Shown one piece after another: positions 32,801 to 45,500 of a stretch of 64,000 nt of DNA. Each line of letters opens with the position of its first letter. The stretch's first letter is position 1. This DNA comes from Ptiloglossa arizonensis (taxonomy: Eukaryota; Arthropoda; Insecta; Hymenoptera; Colletidae): NCBI RefSeq assembly GCF_051014685.1, contig NW_027479291.1, forward strand, positions 1 to 64,000. Reading direction: 5' to 3'. A program made the position numbers and the translations under genes. Below the pieces are notes generated by a model. It had not been told where the DNA came from. It ran no database searches and saw only the letters and a program-made list of their open reading frames with translations.

Positions 32801-33095
32801 CGAAAATTTTGAGTTTCTCAAGCGTTTCTTATCTCCAAACTGCCATATCTCGCGAACGGATTGATCAATCCGCAAAATTTCTGTTGCATCTGAAAGTAGA
32901 AACTCGCCCGATTACAACGGTATGCGTACTTTTCCGCTAGGCCGTTCTAGTTATTCGTTTCGAGCATCAGAACTGCGAAAATTTTGAGTTTCTCAAGCGT
33001 TTCTTACCTCCAAACTGCCATATCTCGCGAACGGATTGACCAATCCGCAAAATTTCTGTTGCATCTGAAAGTAGAAACTCGCCCGATTACAACGG
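26860..33095 (+). repeat. segmental duplication spaced 4375 bp (25 monomers)
   Basis: Bases about 26860-28720 recur at about 31235-33095. Shared rare changes at exactly +4375 include GGTATTCGCTTCGAGC (27000 and 31375), CATCCATACTG, the GAAAGCAGAAAC/CCCCTATGCC monomers at 27120 and 31495 and at 27990 and 32365, and CTACTTATTCGTG. Between the two blocks lies other 7- and 8-monomer repeat material. Confidence 0.82.
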
Positions 33096-36000
33096 TATGC
33101 GTACTTTTCCCCTAGGCCGTTCTAGTTACTCGTTTCGAGCATCAGAACTGCGAAAATTTTGAGTTTCTCAAGCGTTTCTTATCTCCAAACTGCCATATCT
33201 CGCGAACGGATTGATCAATCCGCAAAATTTCTGTTGCATCTGAAAGTAGAAACTCGCCCGATTACAACGGTATGCGTACTTTTCCGCTAGGCCGTTCTAG
33301 TTATTCGTTTCGAGCATCAGAACTGCGAAAATTTTGAGTTTCTCAAGCGTTTCTTACCTCCAAACTGCCATATCTCGCGAACGGATTGACCAATCCGCAA
33401 AATTTCTGTTGCATCTGAAAGTAGAAACTCGCCCGATTACAACGGTATGCGTACTTTTCCCCTAGGCCGTTCTAGTTACTCGTTTCGAGCATCAGAACTG
33501 CGAAAATTTTGAGTTTCTCAAGCGTTTCTTATCTCCAAACTGCCATATCTCGCGAACGGATTGATCAATCCGCAAAATTTCAGTTGCATCTGAAAGTAGA
33601 AACTCGCCCGATTACAACGGTATGCGTACTTTTCCGCTAGGCCGTTCTAGTTATTCGTTTCGAGCATCAGAACTGCGAAAATTTTGAGTTTCTCAAACGT
33701 TTCTTACCTCCAAACTGCCATATCTCGCGAACGGATTGACCAATCCGCAAAATTTCTGTTGCATCTGAAAGTAGAAACTCGCCCGATTACAACGGTATGC
33801 GTACTTTTCCCCTAGGCCGTTCTAGTTACTCGTTTCGAGCATCAGAACTGCGAAAATTTTGAGTTTCTCAAGCGTTTCTTATCTCCAAACTGCCATATCT
33901 CGCGAACGGATTGATCAATCCGCAAAATTTCTGTTGCATCTGAAAGTAGAAACTCGCCCGATTACAACGGTATGCGCACTTTTCCCCTAGGCCGTTCTAG
34001 TTATTCGTGTCGAGCATCAGAACTGCGAAAATTTTGAGTTTCTCAAGCGTTTCTTACCTCCAAACTGCCATATCTCGCGAACGGATTGACCAATCCGCAA
34101 AATTTCTGTTGCATCTGAAAGTAGAAACTCGCCCGATTACAACGGTATGCGTACTTTTCCCCTAGGCCGTTCTAGTTACTCGTTTCGAGCATCAGAACTG
34201 CGAAAATTTTGAGTTTCTCAAGCGTTTCTTATCTCCAAACTGCCATATCTCGCGAACGGATTGATCAATCCGCAAAATTTCAGTTGCATCTGAAAGTAGA
34301 AACTCGCCCGATTACAACGGTATGCGTACTTTTCCGCTAGGCCGTTCTAGTTATTCGTTTCGAGCATCAGAACTGCGAAAATTTTGTGTTTCTCAAGCGT
34401 TTCTTACCTCCAAACTGCCATATCTCGCGAACGGATTGACCAAACCGCAAAATTTCTTTGCATCTGAAAGTAGAAACTCGCCCGATTACAACGGTATGCG
34501 TACTTTTCCCCTAGGCCGTTCTAGTTATTCGTTTCGAGCATCAGAACTGCGAAAATTTTGAGTTTCTCAAGCGTTTCTTACCTCCAAACTACCATATCTC
34601 GCGAACGGATTCACCAATCCGCAAAATTTCTGTTGCTTCTGAAAGTAGAAACTCGCCCGATTACAACGGTATGCGTACTTTTCCCCTAGGCCGTTCTAGT
34701 TACTCGTTTCGAGCATCAGAACTGCGAAAATTTTGAGTTTCTCAAGCGTTTCTTACCTCCAAACTGCCATATCTCGCGAACGGATAGACCAATCCGCAAA
34801 ATTTCTATTGCATCTGAATGTAGAAACTCGCCCGATTACAACGGTATGTGTAGTTTTACCCTAGGCCGTTCCAGGTATTCGTTTCGAGCATCAGAACTGC
34901 GAAAATTTTGAGTTTCTCAAGCGTTTCTTACATCCATACTGCCATATCTCGCGAACGGAATGACCAATCCGCAAAATTTCTGTTGCATCTGAAAGCAGAA
35001 ACTCGCCCGATTACAACGGTATGCGTACTTTTCCCCTATGCCGTTCTAGTTACTCGTTTCGAGCATCAGAACTGCGAAAATTTTGAGTTTCTCAAGCGTT
35101 TCTTATTTCCAAACTGCCATATCTCGCGAACGGATTGACCAATCCGCAAAATTTCTGTTGCATCTGAAAGTAGAAACTCGCCCGATTACAACGGTGTGCG
35201 TACTTTTCCCCTAGGCCGTTCTAGTTACTCGTTTCGAGCATCAGAACTGCGAAAATTTTGAGTTTCTCAAGCGTTTCTTATCTCCAAACTGCCATATCTC
35301 GCGAACGGATTGATCAATCCGCAAAATTTCTGTTGCATCTGAAAGTAGAAACTCGCCCGATTACAACGGTAGGCGTACTTTTCCGCTAGGCCGTTCTAGT
35401 TATTCGTTTCGAGCATCAGAACTGCGAAAATTTTGAGTTACTCAAGCGTTTCTTACCTCCAAACTGCCATATCTCGCGAACGGATTGACCAATCCGCAAA
35501 ATTTCTGTTGCATCTGAAAGTAGAAACTCGCCCGATTACAACGGTATGCGTACTTTTCCCCTAGACCGTTCTAGTTATTCGTGTCGAGCATCAGAACTGC
35601 GAAAATTTTGAGTTTCTCAAGCGTTTCTTACCTCCAAACTACCATATCTCGCGAACGGATTCACCAATCCGCAAAATTTCTGTTGCTTCTGAAAGTAGAA
35701 ACTCGCCCGATTACAACGGCATGCGTACTTTTCCCCTAGGCCGTTCTAGTTACTCGTTTCGAGCATCAGAACTGCGAAAATTTTGAGTTTCTCAAGCGTT
35801 TCTTATCTCCAAACTGCCATATCTCGCGAACGGATTGATCAATCCGCAAAATTTCTGTTGCTTCTGAAAGTAGAAACTCGCCCGATTACAACGGTATGCG
35901 TACTTCTCCCCTAGGCCGTTGTAGTCATTCGTTTCGAGCATCAGAACTGCGAAAATTTTGAGTTTCTCAAGCGTTTCTTATCTCCAAACTGCCATATCTC

Positions 36001-39000
36001 GCGAACGGATTGATCAATCCGCAAAATTTCTGTTGCATCTGAAAGTAGAAACTCGCCCGATTACAACGGTATGCGTACTTTTCCGCTAGGCCGTTCTAGT
36101 TATTCGTTTCGAGCATCAGAACTGCGAAAATTTTGAGTTTCTCAAGCGTCTCTTACCTCCAAACTGCCATATCTCGCGAACGGATTGATCAATCCGCAAA
36201 ATTTCTGTTGCATCTGAAAGTAGAAACTCGCCCGATTACAACGGTATGCGTACTTTTCCCCTAGGCCGTTCTAGTTACTCGTTTCGAGCATCAGAACTGC
36301 GAAAATTTTGAGTTTCACAAGCGTTTCTTATCTCCAAACTGCCATATCTAGCGAACGGATTGATCAATCCGCAAAATTTCTGTTGCATCTGAAAGTAGAA
36401 ACTCCCCCGATTACAAAGGTATGCGCACTTTTCCCCTAGGCGGATCTAGTTATTCGTTTCGAGCATCAGAACTGCCAAAATTTTGAGTTTCTCAAGCGTT
36501 TCTTACCTCCAAACTGCAATATCTCATGAACGGATTGACCAATCCGCAAAATTTCTGTTGCATCTGAAAGTAGAAACTCGCCTGATTACAACGGAATGCG
36601 CACTTTTCCCCTAGGCGGTTCTAGTTATTCGTTTCGAGCATCAGAACTGCGAAAATTTTGAGTTTCTCAAGCGTTTCTGACATCCAAACTGCCATATCTC
36701 GCGAACGGATTGACCAATCCGCAAAATTTCTGTTGCATCTGAAAGCAGAAACTCGCCCGATTACAACGGTATGCGTACTTTTCCCCTATGCCGTTCTAGT
36801 TACTCGTTTCGAGCATCAGAACTGCGAAAATTTTGAGTTTCTGAAGCGTTTCTTACTTCCAAACTGCCCTATCTCGCGAACGGATTGACCAATCCGCAAA
36901 ATTTCTGTTGCATCTGAAAGTAGAAACTCGCCCGATTACAACGGTATTCGTACTTCTCCCCTAGGCCGTTGTAGTCATTCGTTTCGAGCATCAGAACTGC
37001 GAAAATTTTGAGTTTCTCAAGCGTTTCTTATCTCCAAACTGCCACATCTCGCGAACGGATTGATCAATCCGCAAAATTTCTGTTGCATCTGAAAGTAGAA
37101 ACTCCCCCGATTATAAAGGTATGCGCACTTTTCCCCTAGGCGGATCTAGTTATTCGTTTCGAGCATCAGAACTGCGAAAATTTTGAGTTTCTCAAGCGTT
37201 TCTTACCTCCAAACTGCCATATCTCGCGAACGGATTGAACAATCCGCAAAATTTCTGTTGCATCTGAAAGTAGAAACACGCCCGATTACAACGGTAGGTG
37301 TAGTTTTCCCCTAGGCCGTTCTAGTTATTCGTTTCGAGCGTCAGAACTGCGAAAATTTAGAGTTTCTCAAGCGTTTCTTACCTCCAAACTGCCACATTTC
37401 GCGAACGGATAGACCAATCCGCAAAATTTCTATTGCATCTGAAAGTAGAAACGAGCCCGATTACAACGGTATGTGTAGTTTGCCCCTAGGCCGTTCCAGT
37501 TATTCGTTTCGAGCATCAGAACTGCGAAAATTTTGAGTTTCTCAAGCGTTTCTTACCTCCAAACTGCAATATCTCATGAACGGATTGACCAATCCGCAAA
37601 ATTTCTGTTGCATCTGAAAGTAGAAACTCGCCCGATTACAACGGAATGCGCACTTTTCCCCTAGGCGGTTCTTGTTATTCGTTTCGAGCATCAGAACTGC
37701 GAAAATTTTGAGTTTCTCAAGCGTTTCTTACCTGCAAACTGCCATATCTCGCGAACGGATTGACCAATCCGCAAAATTTCTGTTGCATCTGAGAGTAGAA
37801 ACGCGCCCGATTACAACGGTATGCGTACTTTTCCCCTAGGCCGTTCTAGTTATTCGTTTCGAGCATCAGAACTGCGAAAATTTTGAGTTTCTCAAGCGTT
37901 TCTTACCTCCAAACTGCCATATCTCGCGAACGGATAGACCAATCCGCAAAATTTCTATTGCATCTGAATGTAGAAACTCGCCCGATTACAACGGCATGTG
38001 TAGTTTTCCCCTAGGCCGTTCCAGGTATTCGTTTCGAGCATCAGAACTGCGAAAATTTTGAGTTTCTCAAGCGTTTCCTACATCCAAACTGCCATATCTC
38101 GCGAACGGATTGACCAATCCGCAAAATTTCTGTTGCATCTGAAAGCAGAAACTCGCCCGATTACAACGGTATGCGTACTTTTCCCCTATGCCGTTCTAGT
38201 TACTCGTTTCGAGCATCAGAACTGCGAAAATTTTGAGTTTCTCAAGCGTTTCTTATTTCCAAACTGCCATATCTCGCGAACGGATTGACCAATCCGCAAA
38301 ATTTCTGTTGCATCTGAAAGTAGAAACTCGCCCGATTACAACGGTGTGCGTACTTTTCCCCTAGGCCGTTCTAGTTATTCGTTTCGAGCATCAGAACTGC
38401 GAAAATTTTGAGTTACTCAAGCGTTTCTTACCTCCAAACTGCCATATCTCGCGAACGGATTGACCAATCCGCAAAATTTCTGTTGCATCTGAAAGTAGAA
38501 ACTCGCCCGATTACAACGGTATTCGTACTTCTCCCCTAGGCCGTTGTAGTCATTCGTTTCGAGCATCAGAACTGCGAAAATTTTGAGTTTCTCAAGCGTT
38601 TCTTATCTCCAAACTGCCATATCTCGCGAACGGATTGATCAATCCGCAAAATTTCTGTTGCATCTGAAAGTAGAAACTCCCCCGATTATAAAGGTATGCG
38701 CACTTTTCCCCTAGGCGGATCTAGTTATTCGTTTCGAGCATCAGAACTGCGAAAATTTTGAGTTTCTCAAGCGTTTCTTACCTCCAAACTGCCATATCTC
38801 GCGAACGGATTGAACAATCCGCAAAATTTCTGTTGCATCTGAAAGTAGAAACACGCCCGATTACAACGGTAGGTGTAGTTTTCCCCTAGGCCGTTCTAGT
38901 TATTCGTTTCGAGCGTCAGAACTGCGAAAATTTAGAGTTTCTCAAGCGTTTCTTACCTCCAAACTGCCACATTTCGCGAACGGATAGACCAATCCGCAAA

Positions 39001-40800
39001 ATTTCTATTGCATCTGAAAGTAGAAACGCGCCCGATTACAACGGTATGTGCAGTTTGCCCCTAGGCCGTTCCAGTTATTCGTTTCGAGCATCAGAACTGC
39101 GAAAATTTTGAGTTTCTCAAGCGTTTCTTACCTCCAAACTGCAATATCTCATGAACGGATTGACCAATCCGCAAAATTTCTGTTGCATCTGAAAGTAGAA
39201 ACTCGCCCGATTACAACGGAATGCGCACTTTTCCCCTAGGCGGTTCTAGTTATTCGTTTCGAGCATCAGAACTGCGAAAATTTTGAGTTTCTCAAGCGTT
39301 TCTGACATCCAAACTGCCATATCTCGCGAACGGATTGACCAATCCGCAAAATTTCTGTTGCATCTGAAAGCAGAAACTCGCCCGATTACAACGGTATGCG
39401 TACTTTTCCCCTATGCCGTTCTAGTTACTCGTTTCGAGCATCAGAACTGCGAAAATTTTGAGTTTCTGAAGCGTTTCTTACTTCCAAACTGCCATATCTC
39501 GCGAACGGATTGACCAATCCGCAAAATTTCTGTTGCATCTGAAAGTAGAAACTCGCCCGATTACAACGGTATGCGTACTTTTCCCCTAGGCCGTTCTAGT
39601 TATTCGTTTCGAGCATCAGAACTGCGAAAATTTTGAGTTTCTCAAGCGTTTCTTACCTCCAAACTGCCATATCTCGCGAACGGATTGACCAATCCGCAAA
39701 ATTTCTGTTGCATCTGAGAGTAGAAACGCGCCCGATTACAACGGTATGCGTACTTTTCCCCTAGGCCGTTCTAGTTATTCGTTTCGAGCATCAGAACTGC
39801 GAAAATTTTGAGTTTCTCAAGCGTTTCTTACCTCCAAACTGCCATATCTCGCGAACGGATAGACCAATCCGCAAAATTTCTGTTGCATCTGAAAGCAGAA
39901 ACTCGCCCGATTACAACGGTATGCGTACTTTTCCCCTATGCCGTTCTAGTTACTCGTTTCGAGCATCAGAACTGCGAAAATTTTGAGTTTCTCAAGCGTT
40001 TCTTATTTCCAAACTGCCATATCTCGCGAACAGATTGACCAATCCGCAAAATTTCTGTTGCATCTGAAAGTAGAAACTCGCCCGATTACAACGGTGTGCG
40101 TACTTTTCCCCTAGGCCGTTCTAGTTATTCGTTTCGAGCATCAGAACTGCGAAAATTTTGAGTTACTCAAGCGTTTCTTACCTCCAAACTGCCATATCTC
40201 GCGAACGGATTGACCAATCCGCAAAATTTCTGTTGCATCTGAAAGTAGAAACTCGCCCGATTACAACGGTATGCGTACTTTTCCCCTAGGCCGTTCTAGT
40301 TACTCGTTTCGAGCATCAGAACTGCGAAAATTTTGAGTTTCTCAAGCGTTTCTTATCTCCAAACTGCCATATCTCGCGAACGGATTGACCAGTCCGCAAA
40401 ATTTCTGTTGCATCTGAAAGTAGAAACTCGCCCGATTACAACGGTATGCGTACTTTTCCCCTAGGCCGTTCTAGTTATTCGTTTCGAGCATCAGAACTGC
40501 GAAAATTTTGAGTTTCTCAAGCGTTTCTTACCTCCAAACTACCATATCTCGCGAACGGATTCACCAATCCGCAAAATTTCTGTTGCTTCTGAAAGTAGAA
40601 ACTCGCCCGATTACAACGGTATGCGTACTTCTCCCCTAGGCCGTTGTAGTCATTCGTTTCGAGCATCAGAACTGCGAAAATTTTGAGTTTCTCAAGCGTT
40701 TCTTATTTCCAAACTGCCATATCTCGCGAACGGATTGACCAATCCGCAAAATTTCTGTTGCATCTGAAAGTAGAAACTCGCCCGATTACAACGGTATGCG
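33096..40800 (+). repeat. mixed-subfamily satellite with scattered duplicated blocks
   Basis: Monomers of several subfamilies are interspersed here. Types otherwise seen in the first 5 kb reappear: TCTCATGAACGG, CCCCCGATTA, ACAAAGG and TTTAGAGTTTC. Matching blocks include about 36930-37660 with 38510-39210 (shared GTATTCGTACTTC, CCCGATTATAAAGG and GCCACATTTCGCG), and about 36630-36930 with 39255-39560 (shared TTTCTGACATCC and TTTCTGAAGCG). No clean periodic higher-order repeat spans the whole interval. Confidence 0.65.
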
Positions 40801-41510
40801 TACTTTTCCCCTAGGCCGTTCTAGTTATTCGTTTCGAGCATCAGAACTGCGAAAATTTTGAGTTTCTCAAGCGTTTCTTACATCCAAACTGCCATATCTC
40901 GCGAACGGATTGACCAATCCTCAAAATTTCTATTGCATCTGAAAGCAGAAACTCGCCCGATTACAACGGTATGCGTACTTTTCCCCTATGCCGTTCTAGT
41001 TACTCGTTTCGGGTATCAGAACTGCGAAAATTTTGAGTTTCTCAAGCGTTTCTTATTTCCAAACTGCCATATCTCGCGAACGGATTGACCAATCCGCAAA
41101 ATTTCTGTTGCATCTGAAAGTAGAAACTCGCCCGATTACAACGGTATGCCTACTTTTCCCCTAGGCCGTTCTAGTTATTCGTTTCGAGCATCAGAACTGC
41201 GAAAATTTTGAGTTTCTCAAGCGTTTCTTACATCCAAACTGCCATATCTCGCGAACGGATTGACCAATCCTCAAAATTTCTATTGCATCTGAAAGCAGAA
41301 ACTCGCCCGATTACAACGGTATGCGTACTTTTCCCCTATGCCGTTCTAGTTACTCGTTTCGGGTATCAGAACTGCGAAAATTTTGAGTTTCTCAAGCGTT
41401 TCTTATTTCCAAACTGCCATATCTCGCGAACGGATTGACCAATCCGCAAAATTTCTGTTGCATCTGAAAGTAGAAACTCGCCCGATTACAACGGTATGCC
41501 TACTTTTCCC
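40801..41510 (+). repeat. recent dimer duplication (2 x 350 bp)
   Basis: Two adjacent copies of the same monomer pair. Each contains CCAATCCTCAAAATTTCTA, GAAAGCAGAAAC, CCCCTATGCC, CGTTTCGGGTATC and GGTATGCCTAC. The two look identical by eye. A single dimer of the same type recurs near 43130, 46105 and 47330. Confidence 0.85.
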
Positions 41511-42589
41511 CTAGGCCGTTCTAGTTATTCGTTTCGAGCATCAGAACTGCGAAAATTTTGAGTTTCTCAAGCGTTTCTTACCTCCAAACTGCCATATCTC
41601 GCGAACGGATTGACCAATCCGCAAAATTTCTGTTGCATCTGAAAGTAGAAACTCGCCCGATTACAACGGTATGCGTACTTTTCCCCTAGGCCGTTCTAGT
41701 TATTCGTTTCGAGCATCAGAACTGCGAAAATTTTGAGTTTCTCAAGCGTTTCTTACCTCCAAACTACCATATCTCGCGAACGGATTCACCAATCCGCAAA
41801 ATTTCTGTTGCTTCTGAAAGTAGAAACTCGCCCGATTACAACGGTATGCGCACTTTTCCCCTAGGCCGTTCTAGTTATTCTTGTCGAGCATCAGAACTGC
41901 GAAAATTTTGGGTTTCTCAAGCGTTTCTTACCTCCAAACTACCATATCTCGCGAACGGATTCACCAATCCGCAAAATTTCTGTTGCTTCTGAAAGTAGAA
42001 ACTCGCCCGATTACAACGGTAGGTGTAGTTTTCCCCTAGGCCGTTCTAGTTATTCGTATCGAGCATCAGAACTGCGAAAATTTTGAGTTTCTCAAGCGTT
42101 TCTTACGTCCAAACTGCCATATCTCGCGAACGGATTGATCAATCCGCAAAATTTCTATTGCATCTGAAAGTAGAAGCTCGCCCGATTACAACGGTATGCG
42201 CACTTTTCCCCTAGGCGGTTCTAGTTATTCGTTTCGAGCATCAGAACTGCGAAAATTTTGAGTTTCTCAAGCGTTTCTTACTTCCAAACTGCCATATCTC
42301 GCGAACGGATTGACCAATCCGCAAAATTTCTGTTGCATCTGAAAGTAGAAACTCGCCCGATTACAACGGTAGGTGTAGTTTTCCCCTAGGCCGTTCTAGT
42401 TATTCGTATCGAGCATCAGAACTGCGAAAATTTTGAGTTTCTCAAGCGTTTCTTTCCTCCAAACTGCCATATCTCGCGAACGGATAGACCAATCCGCAAA
42501 ATTTCTATTGCATCTGAATGTAGAAACTCGCCCGATTACAGCGGTATGTGTAGTTTTCCCCTAGGCCGTTCCAGTTATTCGTTTCGAAC

Positions 42590-45500
42590 ATCAGAACTGC
42601 GAAAATTTTGCGTTTCTCAAGCGTTTCTTATTTCCAAACTGCCATATCTCGCGAACGGATAGACCAATCCGCAAAATTTCTATTGCATCTGAAAGTAGAA
42701 ACTCGCCCGATTACAACGGTATGCGCACTTTTCCCCTAGGCGGTTCTAGTTATTCGTTTCGAGCATCAGAACTGCGAAAATTTTGAGTTTCTCAAGCGTT
42801 TCTTACTTCCAAACTGCCATATCTCGCGAACGGATTGACCAATCCGCAAAATTTCTGTTGCATCTGATAGTAGAAACTCGCCCGATTACAACGGTAGGTG
42901 TAGTTTTCCCCTAGGCCGTTCTAGTTATTCGTATCGAGCATCAAAACTGTGAAAATTTTGAGTTTCTCAAGCGTTTCTTACCTCCAAACTGCCATATCTC
43001 GCGAACGGATAGACCAATCCGCAAAATTTCTATTGCATCTGAATGTAGAAACTCGCCCGATTACAGCGGTATGTGTAGTTTTCCCCTAGGCCGTTCCAGT
43101 TATTCGTTTCGAGCATCAGAACTGCGAAAATTTTGAGTTTCTCAAGCGTTTCTTACATCCAAACTACCATATCTCGCGAACGGATTGACCAATCCTCAAA
43201 ATTTCTGTTGCATCTGAAAGCAGAAACTCGCCCGATTACAACGGTATGCGTACTTTTCCCCTATGCCGTTCTAGTTACTCGTTTCGGGTATCAGAACTGC
43301 GAAAATTTTGAGTTTCTCAAGCGTTTCTTATTTCCAAACTGCCATATCTCGCGAACGGATTGACCAATCCGCAAAATTTCTGTTGCATCTGAAAGTAGAA
43401 ACTCGCCCGATTACAACGGTATGCCTACTTTTCCCCTAGGCCGTTCTAGTTATTCGTTTCGAGCATCAGAACTGCGAAAATTTTGAGTTTCTCAAGCGTT
43501 TCTTACCTCCAAACTACCATATCTCGCGAACGGATTCACCAATCCGCAAAATTTCTTTTGCTTCTGAAAGTAGAAACTCGCCCGATTACAACGGTATGCG
43601 TACTTCTCCCCTAGGCCGTTGTAGTCATTCGTTTCGAGCATCAGAACTGCGAAAATTTTGAGTTTCTCAAGCGTTTCTTATTTCCAATCTGCCATATCTC
43701 GCGAACGGATTGACCAATCCGCAAAATTTCTGTTGCATCTGAAAGTAGAAACTCGCCCGATTACAACGGTATGCGTACTTTTCCCCTAGGCCGTTCTAGT
43801 TATTCGTTTCGAGCATCAGAACTGCGAAAATTTTGAGTTTCTCAAGCGTTTCTTACCTCCAAACTGCCATATCTCGCGAACGGATAGACCAATCCGCAAA
43901 ATTTCTATTGCATCTGAATGTAGAAACTCGCCCGATTACAGCGGTATGTGTAGTTTTCCCCTAGGCGGTTCCAGTTATTCGTTTCGAGCATCAGAACTGC
44001 GAAAATTTTGAGTTTCTCAAGCGTTTCTTATTTCCAAACTGCCATATCTCGCGAACGGATTGACCAATCCGCAAAATTTCTGTTGCATCTGAAAGTAGAA
44101 ACTCGCCCGATTACAACGGTAGCCTACTTTTCCCCTAGGCCGTTCTAGTTATTCGTTTCGAGCATCAGAACTGCGAAAATTTTGAGTTTCTCAAGCGTTT
44201 CTTACCTCCAAACTGCCATATCTCGCGAACGGATTGACCAATCCGCAAAATTTCTGTTGCATCTGAAAGTAGAAACTCGCCCGATTACAACGGTATGCGC
44301 ACTTTTCCCCTAGGCGGTTCTAGTTATTCGTTTCGAGCATCAGAACTGCGAAAATTTTGAGTTTCTCAAGCGTTTCTTACCTCCAAACTGCCATATCTCG
44401 CGAACGGATTGACCAATCCGCAAAATTTCTGTTGCTTCTGAAAGTAGAAACTCGCCCGATTACAACGGTATGCGTACTTCTCCCCTAGGCCGTTGCAGTC
44501 ATTCGTTTCGAGCATCAGAACTGCGAAAATTTTGAGTTTCTCAAGCGTTTCTTATCTCCAAACTGCCATATCTCGCGAACGGATTGATCAATCCGCAAAA
44601 TTTCTGTTGCATCTGAAAGTGGAAACTCGCCCGATTACAACGGTATGCGTACTTCTCCCCTAGGCCGTTGCAGTCATTCGTTTCGAGCATCAGAACTGCG
44701 AAAATTTTGAGTTTCTCAAGCGTTTCTTATCTCCAAACTGCAATATCTCGCGAACGGATTGATCAATCCGCAAAATTTCTGTTGCATCTGAAAGTAGAAA
44801 CTCGCCCGATTACAACGGTATGCGCACTTTTCCCCTAGGCCGTTCTAGTTGTTCGTTTCGAGCATCAGAACTGCGAAAATTTTGAGTTTCTCAAGCGTTT
44901 CTTATCTCCAAACTGCCATATCTCGCGAACGGATTGAGCAATCCGCAAAATTTCTGTTGCATCTGAAAGTAGAAACTCGCCCGATTACAACGGTATGCGC
45001 ACTTTTCCCCTAGGCGGTTCTAGTTATTCGTTTCGAGCATCAGAACTGCGAAAATTTTGAGTTTCTCAAGCGTTTCTTACCTTCAAACTGCCATATCTCG
45101 CGAACGGATTGACCAATCCGCAAAATTTCTGTTGCATCTGAAAGTAGAAACTCGCCCGATTACAACGGTAGGTGTAGTTTTCCCCTAGGCCGTTCTAGTT
45201 ATTCGTTTCGAGCATCAGAACTGCGAAAATTTTGAGTTTCTCAAGCGTTTCTTACCTCCAAACTGCCATATCTCGCGAACGGATTGACCAATCCGCAAAA
45301 TTTCTGTTGCATCTGAAAGTAGAAACTCGCCCGATTACAACGGTAGGTGTAGTTTTCCCCTAGGCCGTTCTAGTTATTCGTTTCGAGCATCAGAACTGCG
45401 AAAATTTTGAGTTTCTCAAGCGTTTCTTACCTCCAAACTGCCATGTCTCGCGAACGGTTTGACCAATCCGCAAAATTTCTGTTGCGTCTGAAAGTAGAAA

